Positions 57,237 to 64,000 of a stretch of 64,000 nt of DNA are shown one piece after another. Under the pieces are notes generated by a model. The model ran no database searches. It had not been told where the DNA came from and saw nothing but the letters and a program-made list of their open reading frames with translations. The number at the start of each line of letters is the position of its first letter. The stretch's first letter is position 1. Made by a program: the position numbers and the translations under genes. The DNA comes from Agelas oroides (lineage: Eukaryota > Porifera > Demospongiae > Agelasida > Agelasidae): assembly GCA_949130485.1 (NCBI GenBank), contig OX422183.1:11754543-11818542 (forward strand), in the 5' to 3' direction.

Positions 57237-58225
57237 AATCTACATAGATATGTATCTATGATAGATATGGGGACCCCTACCTATATACCATTTTTTTTGT
57301 TGTGCTATGGCTTTGGCTGTGCTTAACTGCATCATTTATGTCACTGACAATCATAAACATTGATGCTATCAAAGAGTGAAAGGAAAAGAAACTGCAATAG
57401 GTTACATGCACTACAAAACCACTGTTCTACACTATTGAGCATAGATCTAAGATTGATGCACCTAAGGTGATACCACTCTCCGCAAGAGTCACAGCATACC
57501 ATGTTGTCCCATGTCTCGGGCGTTTGACAGGTACAAAACACTTCTATTTCATGAAATGGGAAGTGCATCTGTTTAGGCTTATAGCCGATGGAGTGCGGGA
57601 AAGAAGATAGTTTCCTCTGACGAAAGCACCTCTCCAGGTGTTGTCTCATCTTCTGGTGAGGGTTGAATCTTTCACCATGACACTTGTCATGGATGGACGA
57701 AATGGATTTTGTTCTGCTGCTCTCAGTTTTCAATCACAAGCCTCGGTGTTGCGAAATTGTCTTTCCTAGTCAAGAGAAAAGGATGCAGGTTTATATCATA
57801 GTTAATTGCTAGCCGATCGCCAAAAGTCATCAATCCTTCGCTAATTTTGGAAGTGATCAGTCGATAGAGATGCATCTCTTGTGCTTGGAAAAACTTAGAT
57901 TGTTTCCAAAGAGCGAGTTTGTCGTCTTTCTGGACTGTTTCGGGGTACTTTCCATGTTTGATGTAGCCGTAGATCTGTTGATAAGTGAATTTCCCCTCAC
58001 TTTCAGCTTCCATTGCTTTAATTGATACATGTAGCTTCGAAGATAGCTTTTCCTACGGCCTACAGATTTCATATCCTTGGGCTATTAGACTTCACTCAAT
58101 CACGGTACAACCGTTGACATCAATTGACATCAATTAACAGCGGGGTCCCTAAATCTATGCGGCAGTCCCCAAATTGACGTAGAATTAGGGACGGGGTCCC
58201 CATATCTACGGGGTCCCCAATAAGA
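57237..58225 (-). mobile_element. Remnant element with integrase-type zinc region and PHD finger
   Basis: Bounded by blocks with TAGATATGGGGACCCC (57266-57284) and inverted GGGGTCCCCATATCTA (58194-58209). The outer parts repeat CCCCAAATCTA-like motifs. It inserted into the duplicated transposase segment. The coding part is listed below. Confidence 0.6.
57341..58013 (-). pseudogene. Integrase-like N-terminus joined to C-terminal PHD finger (core deleted)
   Basis: The frame 57723-58013 starts MEAESEGKFTYQQIYGYIKHGKYP then has KDDKLALWKQSKFF, the lead-in of gypsy/Ginger-type integrases before their HHCC zinc finger. The overlapping frame 57341-57733 ends in a clear PHD finger: C-x-C in VFCTCQ, C-x-x-C in VCCDSCGEWYHLRC, then WFCSAC. 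The DDE integrase core that should lie between them is absent, so this is an internally deleted derivative. PHD fingers, which read histone tails, are known at the C terminus of Ginger-type DNA transposons. The Ginger assignment is inference from the domain order. Confidence 0.65.
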
Positions 58226-58404
58226 GAACGGAAATAGCATATTCTTGTGATCCTGGTAATGATACAGGTTTCTTATACAGTGATGTACTGGCAAACGCAT
58301 GATTGTTACTTGTGTTGCTGATGTACTGCCCACGTGCACAGTAGCAGGAAGTCCAGACCAGAAACAAAAGTATAACTTCGAATGGCATTATTGTTACTAC
58401 ATTA

Positions 58405-59325
58405 TGATCTCAGTGCACAGACAATTATAGTTGACTCACACTTTAACTTTACACAGCATAGTTGCTTTCGTCCGGGTCCACCAAATTTTGGCTTGTTAAC
58501 ACAAAACGGATGTCACCACAACCTTCCACTAAACACCCTTCACACCCCCTACATTTTGATATCTTCTCGCCTATTAGCAGTAACAACTGTCTCCAGTGCG
58601 TGCATGTGACTTTCCTAATAAGCTGTAAAGTGTGTTGGTTTCACTGGCTTCCGTATATCAGCTGTTGATGCTGCTGCCTCTATTCCGCCTCACCCTTAGC
58701 TTGATATGAGCATACAATGTAGTACTCTTAATGAGACCAACAGACAAAGGCACAAAGTCCCTGCCCATCGGAACAGGGCTTATATTCAAGCAGACTGCCT
58801 TTGTTATTGTAATACACTTCCGCTATCATTTAGAGGCACAGGCAGCAAAATGCCAAGTGTTAGTAAATAGGACTTCCAGTGAAATAACACTTTGATGAGT
58901 TGTACTTCTGCTAGCACTTATAAGCCACTTCACACCAAGAGTGACCACCCTCCCAGCCACACACACCGCAGATTGATATTCAGATCCTAAAAGAGGCTGC
59001 TAAGAAGGCAAATACTGCCCCTGTCATCACGTCCTACTGAAATAGTGCCAGCAGCATCAATGGTTGACATATATATATATATACAGAAGTCAACATGCTT
59101 TTACAGTTTAATGACAGGCACATGCATTCACTAAGAAAAGTCGCTACTTTTTATAGGCAAGAAGGGAGAGCCTGGGAACAAGGCAAGGGTGTTTAGTGGA
59201 AGAGGACTGTCTCTTTCGTGCTGACAAGCCAAAATTTTGCTGGACCCAAACAATAGAAACATTGTTGTGCAAAGAGCAAGTGTGAGCAAACAGTAATTGT
59301 CTGTGCACTGACACATTCACATAAT
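58405..59325. mobile_element. Inverted-arm element (arms of about 145 bp) inside the P-like transposon
   Basis: The left arm 58405-58550 (AGTGCACAGACAATTA, CAAATTTTGGCTTGTTAACA, CCACTAAACACCCTT) is found inverted at 59180-59325 with several changes. Non-coding middle with an (AT)n run near 59070. Either a foldback element or two copies of one element in opposite orientation. Confidence 0.65.
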
Positions 59326-59687
59326 TTTATTGCTGCCCACAACAAAGTCCGGCAAGACTACGACAATGTCACAAGATCTCTCATTACAACTTGGGGCAGG
59401 CTTGCTATTCACAAGCTCAAACTGAACTTTGCCTGGTACTTATGTTGTGTTTCTGTAGTGTGCACCATCGTTTTTACAAATTGCCATAGTGCAGGTCGTG
59501 CAAAGTAATATGTATAGACAGGGTATGTATAGCCAGCTGATCCATTCCATGCCCAGAGGCTTCAAAATGGCCATTTCCAAGCACCTCCCTGAACAGCCTT
59601 ACCTGCTATCTCAGTGCCAGTATTGTAGCAGATGGAGAAGACCAACACATGGCAAGTGAATCTCATTCTGTGACTGATACACTCATA

Positions 59688-60073
59688 TAGAGGTTCTGCA
59701 GTGACGTCATCACCAATTTAAAATTCATAATTAGCCATTCCAAACATTTGCAGGTAATACTGATGGTCCAGCTAACTCAAATCTAAACTATGAAGGCCTA
59801 ACTCCTTTCCATTGATTTTATATAAATTCTTAAAGTCAAACATTTTGCATAGGATTTGTACAGCGAGTGGCAAAATTTGCCACTCGCCATACAAGTTAAT
59901 GCTAAAAGATCAAACTTTGACAATTTATAAAAAATCAACTATCATTAATTTAGAATTTTCACTTGAGATTTAAGCTATTTAGACCTTCCTTATTGCCTAG
60001 AAAAATTGGCAAGACTATTAAATTAAAATTAATAAATTTAACCCTTTTGATGACATCACATGCAGAACCTCTA
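59688..60073. mobile_element. 386-bp TA-flanked MITE with central palindrome
   Basis: Ends TAGAGGTTCTGCA(G)TGACGTCATCA and the inverse, TA on both sides. The centre (59863-59887) is a perfect palindrome, GCGAGTGGCAAA and its inverse. Non-coding. Confidence 0.75.
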
Positions 60074-60360
60074 TAGCTTTCTTCATGACATTTGCTTACT
60101 CGTATCAAAGGGGTTAAACGTACTGATTAATTATTCATAAGGTTTCAAACCGAGTGAATTTAGCGTATCCCGGTGCAAATCGGTGAGAAAACACGCCGTT
60201 TCCAATCCCGGTCCGAAGGTTATATATTATCTATGACACAAGTTACGAGAAACATCTAGGAGGGAAAGCTAGAGCGTAAGCATATACTGTACGAGGCCGA
60301 GGGCAAGCAGGTGTGTAAACAAACCAGGCAACTCACATAATACAGAGATATCCTTCTGGT

Positions 60361-60461
60361 TAGCCGCGTTCCCAGGCCTACCCCGTTTTTTGTTCTTCGG
60401 TTTGCGTTCAATATAATACACGGAGGCGGAAGAGCGAGAAAAACGGGGAAGGCCTGGGAGC
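60361..60461. mobile_element. Diverged copy of the TAGCC...TTCCCAGG hairpin MITE
   Basis: Left end TAGCCGCGTTCCCAGGCC, right end AAGGCCTGGGAGC; stem interior CCCCGTTTTT/AAAACGGGG. The last bases of the right end are lost. Confidence 0.6.
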
Positions 60462-61675
60462 ATTCATCACGTGAATGACGTCAGGTGGACGCGAGGTGGA
60501 CGTAGGGGGAGGGGCCCAACCGCAAATATGTATACGCCCACGCACTTGCGAGCAAGTGCCAATGGTATTATATAGTGCTGCGCTGCCGAGCGGAGTAGCA
60601 TCGAGCGCGCGAACGGCTAGAGTCTGGACTAGGCGACCAAATAGACCATTAGCTGAATTTTCAATGGATTAAAATTTAGGGTCTGAACCAAGCTAGTCTC
60701 GCGAAGCCAAATTCACGCGTTGCAAATTGAACCTCACAGGTACGGCGCTCCAGCACTAGTCATCAGCCAACATTTAACCCAGCGGCAGTAACGATACTCT
60801 TCTTACATTAAAAAATGGTTTCGTAAATGACAAATATACTAAAAATGGAATAGAAATGACATAAGTGGCAAATGAACTGTGATAACTAAAATAGCTAAGC
60901 TAGGGTATAAAACCAAGCACATTTGACATAAAACCAGTCAGAAAGGTAATTGTACAACATGGAATCATCACGTTATAGCTGGATGCAGTGGTTGGAAGTA
61001 TCCTACAATGAAACACCAACCAAAGGGCCAGATGCCAAGCGAGTTAAATTTTCCGACATCCATGGGAGTTTGATGGCACAGTTTCCATCTGATGTGATCT
61101 CCAAGCAGATGGCTGCACATACAATCCAAGAAGCTTTTCCAAATGCACAGAAGCAGCGCTTAGGGCGTGAAAAGAACACATACATTGTATAGGAATACAA
61201 CCACCAGTGCAGCAATCCTGTAGAAGTTTTGCAGGCTCAAAATCAAGAGCTCACTGAGACAGTTTGCCAACTGCAAGCAAGAATTCGCGAGCTTGAAGAA
61301 CAGACATCGCAATCAACTTCGATGCACACCCTTCTACCATCCACGGTGCAAAGTCATTTGGGTACACCTTCCACAGAAGCCCTTCTATCATCTGTGATGG
61401 AAACTCCTGCACATCCAACTTCACAGATTGTGCAGCAGATGGATTCACTGTTGCAGCATGGCCATCAAATCGTACACGGTCCAGATACACCAGACCACTT
61501 TTCAGAATTTTCAATGGATTCTGTCACTAGTGAGCTTCAGTCAATTACACCTGATGCATATCAGTTGTTTGTCCACCTAGGGGATACAGATAGAAACAAA
61601 TCTGATGATGAAACTCCTCTTGAGCAACGGAAGGCCATCATGACCGTCTTTGTGTACCATCCTGAACACAGTTAA

Positions 61676-61797
61676 AAATGGGGTGCTACATTACACCCCT
61701 GGGGCACTACACCATACCGGTTATTAAAAACATCAAAGGGAAGTTTTAATAACCAGTATGGTGTAGTGCCCCAGGGGTGTAATGTAGCACCCCATTT
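61676..61797. mobile_element. 122-bp perfect-hairpin MITE with TTAA duplication
   Basis: TTAA at 61672-61675 and 61798-61801 flanks ends AAATGGGGTGCTACATTACA and the exact inverse. Arms of about 56 bp differ at one base. Typical piggyBac/Kolobok target. It interrupts the DUF6589-like gene. Confidence 0.9.
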
Positions 61798-62793
61798 TTA
61801 ACCGTGAATGCAAGATCTAGGGTGGTAAATGGTTTGCAGCTGCTTTTGAGTTTCATGCTGATAGCCCGAGCTACAAGCAAACAGGTAAGAAATACATGTC
61901 ATTATGTTAGCAATAATGTGTTACTACGACAAACGTTAAACTGTTACACTGCAATTATCCACTACAGGCAATTGCTGTACTGAACCATGTTGGTGTGTGT
62001 GTGTCATATAAAAGAGCATGGTAATACCTTCGACAACTAACAACTGAGGCTCGGTATTTGGAAGTTGTGAGAGGAGGATATTGGATGTGGGTGTATGATA
62101 ATGTCAACATCCACCAGAAAGTTCGACATGAACGTGAAGGTGAGAATGGTAGTCCATGTACTTTTTCATTGTCTGTTAATTTTACAGAAAAAATCCACTG
62201 GGATATTGTTCAGTATTAACTGCTCAATATACTGGTAACATAATACCTTTAATTTGATGTGATTATACTGCATATTTACAGATAAGCATTCAACAATGCT
62301 CAACTTGACTGCATGACTTGCGGTACAAATACAGCACTTACCAGACTGGGAGATTGACTGGAATGACACCACTCCCCAGCGTGATCCAGCTACACTGACC
62401 ATCACAGACATCTTGCCGACTGAAGGTGATGGTCAGAAGCTGAAGAAGTGAGCTGTGCAGTATGTGATGCAGTTTCTGGTGATGGAGTTTGGTTGTCTGA
62501 ATAATCTCACCGGTCCTTCCTACATACGGCATATCTTTATGTAGATCTAAGGAATGCCACTCGTTATGAAGATGGAGAACACATAATCTGCCACTGGAAA
62601 TGGTGGTTACCACGATTTATAGCAACTGGTTGCAAGAACTATGCACTTGAGGCGGCGAATCTCATTGCAAACATCACAGCAAAGTTCCCAAAACACATGG
62701 CCTACATTACTATCCACAACCGTACTGGATGGTAGATGTGGTCATGGCAAGCCAGTAGACCAACTTATGGAGCACTACAACCTGTATGTACTA

Positions 62794-63577
62794 CCGTAGT
62801 GTCCCGTTAATACGCCCCCCCATTTTTACACTACATCCCGCCTAAAGTGGGGGGGGGGGGGGGCTTATATTCGAGGATGCAATTAGTCTCGACTATAAGC
62901 CCCCCCCCCCCCCCCCCCCCCAAAAGATTTTACGCAAGTGCTATGTATACGCAATTAGGACACTTCCAACTAACTATGGCGACGACTTTCAGGATCGAGA
63001 GTACTGTTCGCGGACATCACGTTTACAAAGCTGCGTGGTCTCCCTACATCGGAGAAGAGCTGCCAGTTCAACGCGAGGTCAATAACATTCACGACGACTT
63101 CGCTGTAGCTGTCCTCAAGAACGGCAACACTGTCGGTCATGTACCACGGGAAATTTCCAGAGTCTGCTGGTATTTCTTGCACAAGAGTGGCAGCGAGATG
63201 ACTTGCATCGTCAATGGTGACAGAAGACGTTCTGAAGTTGATGGGAAGGGACTCGTGGTTCCGTGCGTGTACATCTTCAGAGGGAAACAAAAACACCTTG
63301 ACAGACTGATAAACCTGTTTGCTAAACTAGCAGCTTAAAACTTGGAACATCTAACCGGCTTTTCTAAAAGCCACAAAACTTACAAAAGATTCACCGACTA
63401 CTATAGTGACTGAACGCACTTGCAACGTATAGTAAGCACGTGTAGTTTTGATGTTCCAGAAGACGCTCACTGGGGGGCGTTATAACGAGTCAAACTACCC
63501 TGTGCAGGAACTTTGGCGGAAAAGAGGGGGGGGGGGGGGCGTATTTTCGAAGGGGACGTATTAGCGGGACACTACGG
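62794..63577 (+). mobile_element. 784-bp inverted-repeat element carrying a HIRAN ORF
   Basis: TACTA is repeated at 62789-62793 and 63578-63582. The ends are CCGTAGTGTCCCGTTAATAC and the inverse of CCGTAGTGTCCCGCTAATAC, followed on both sides by long C/G runs. Inside the left end a G-tract/CTTATA and TATAAG/C-tract pair can form a hairpin (62848-62925). The only coding content is the HIRAN ORF. It splits the DUF6589-like gene, whose sequence resumes after the right end. Confidence 0.85.
62976..63338 (+). CDS. Stand-alone HIRAN-domain protein
   Basis: 120 residues, ATG to TAA, no break. The protein is almost only a HIRAN domain (about residues 12-100): HHVYKAAWSPYIGEELPVQR, then the signature NNIHDDFAVAVLKNGNTVGHV and PREISRVCWYFL, ending in VPCVYIF. 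HIRAN domains (HIP116/Rad5 N-terminal) bind DNA ends, notably the 3'-OH of single-stranded DNA, and usually sit next to a SNF2 helicase or nuclease domain; here there is none. The basic C terminus (RGKQKHLDRLINLFAKL) may add nucleic-acid contact. An open frame continues upstream of the ATG through the C tract to 62847, but the ATG at 62976 just before the domain is the sensible start. It is the only intact ORF of its element. It may be cargo, or a protein that acts on the element's ends; I cannot tell which. Confidence 0.85.
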   Translation: MATTFRIESTVRGHHVYKAAWSPYIGEELPVQREVNNIHDDFAVAVLKNGNTVGHVPREISRVCWYFLHKSGSEMTCIVNGDRRRSEVDGKGLVVPCVYIFRGKQKHLDRLINLFAKLAA

Positions 63578-64000
63578 TACTACTTATATGCAATACACAG
63601 TACAGCATATCATTTATAATGCATGTTTCTTCCTCATTAGTGTTCTGAAGCAAGCTTTACGCTCAAGTGGAGTCAATGCCACAGAGAAGCACATTGAGGA
63701 TGTATCTCTTTGTAGCATGTTCCTTATGGAGGCTGCTAAGAAGGCAGATATAGAGTCGGTGTCACTCCACGCTCTACCAAACATACTGTTCGTCATGCTT
63801 CTACTGATATCAGGAAAATGGCAATGCATCTGATTGATCACAAAGTCACTGTACAAACAACAGGACGTACCTCTTCACCATTCAAAGATGTTACAGAAGA
63901 TGGTTTCAAGAAGATGTCCCAAAGTTGGCTCAAACAGGTGCTGACAAAGGCTGCAGCTCCTCCCAATGATGATCCAGAACCACCTCTACAGGGAGACATG

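Larger units (their letters stand above)
52936..60220 (+). mobile_element. P/THAP9-like DNA transposon with 25-bp inverted ends
   Basis: The left end ACCTTCGGACCGGGATTGGA (25 bp to 52960) is repeated exactly in inverse at 60196-60220. TA lies outside both ends, but a longer target duplication, as P elements make, is not visible. It carries a multi-exon transposase on the plus strand and a non-coding right half loaded with younger insertions. About 7.3 kb in total. Confidence 0.85.
60950..64000 (+). pseudogene. DUF6589-like gene, N-terminal winged-helix-like and coiled-coil region (broken, runs off the window)
   Basis: The 5' part is one frame from 60959 to 61675 with a single TAG at 61190. 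It has a helix-rich domain (SRYSWMQWLEVSYNE to GREKNTYIV) that may bind DNA, a heptad coiled coil (VLQAQNQELTETVCQLQARI) and an acidic Ser/Thr region. After an inserted MITE it continues as ARATSKQ (to 61885), an intron, then 61971-62140 with WMWVYDNVNIHQKVRHE. A further exon from 62349 has DWEIDWNDTTPQRDP, and 62565-62760 has KWWLPRFIATGCKNYALEAA and GHGKPVDQLMEHYNL. Past the HIRAN element, an exon from 63641 has VLKQALRSSGVNATEKHIED. These strings match my memory of DUF6589-type proteins of unknown function in sponges and cnidarians. Stops (TAG 61190, TAA about 62023, TGA about 62451) and frameshifts (about 62725, 63770) show decay. Confidence 0.65.

Noticed and set aside
60475-60672. 65-residue GC-rich frame beside the hairpin MITE
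   Set aside because: Low-complexity composition from a GC-rich stretch, with no domain and no splice signals that fit.

Overview
This is a stretch of animal nuclear DNA. Coding pieces are split by introns with GT/AG borders, coding exons keep a shared phase 1 as in metazoan cell-surface receptors, base composition is AT-rich, and more than half of the window can be assigned to transposable elements. The mix (Ig and FN3 receptors with tyrosine-rich tails, DUF6589-like and HIRAN-like proteins, P-like, MULE, DIRS and LINE elements) suggests an early-branching invertebrate, most likely a demosponge. That placement is inference; no species marker is present.

Layout. From 1 to about 25.9 kb there is a receptor locus that was tandemly duplicated with a period near 12 kb. 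Copy A keeps only the 3' (cytoplasmic tail) exons of its gene (1472-6247). Copy B keeps an FN3 exon, a transmembrane exon and the same tail exons (9316-19079). Scattered fragments of a third copy lie at 20.3-25.9 kb. Because the copies can be compared, several insertions are bracketed by an occupied and an empty site. From 26.2 to 35.3 kb there is a decayed DIRS-type tyrosine-recombinase retrotransposon on the minus strand, with a nearly intact LINE inserted in its right inverted terminal repeat. At 35.9-38.5 kb is a complete five-exon gene on the minus strand: signal peptide, one Ig domain, transmembrane helix, phosphotyrosine-type tail. This is the best host gene in the window.

From 41.3 to 52.9 kb there is a dense array of short elements that all carry the block GGGGCGAGCG near both ends and a terminal hairpin followed by CTAGT. 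They stand in both orientations. One of them is interrupted by, or contains, a large MULE-type coding region (Ulp1-like protease, FAR1/WRKY-like zinc domain, MULE DDE transposase, truncated SWIM finger). From 52.9 to 60.2 kb a 7.3-kb DNA transposon with perfect 25-bp inverted ends carries a multi-exon P/THAP9-like transposase, an internal duplication, and a nested remnant of an integrase/PHD-finger element. The last 3 kb is a decayed DUF6589-like gene. It is split by a TTAA-type hairpin element and by a 784-bp inverted-repeat element that carries its own intact HIRAN-domain ORF.

Only the 36-38.5 kb Ig receptor looks like an undamaged host gene. Copy A and copy B of the receptor tail are open at exon level, but the FN3 exon of copy B has a 2-bp frameshift. 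Most other reading frames belong to mobile elements with visible breaks; the exceptions are the HIRAN ORF and the LINE endonuclease and RT frames.
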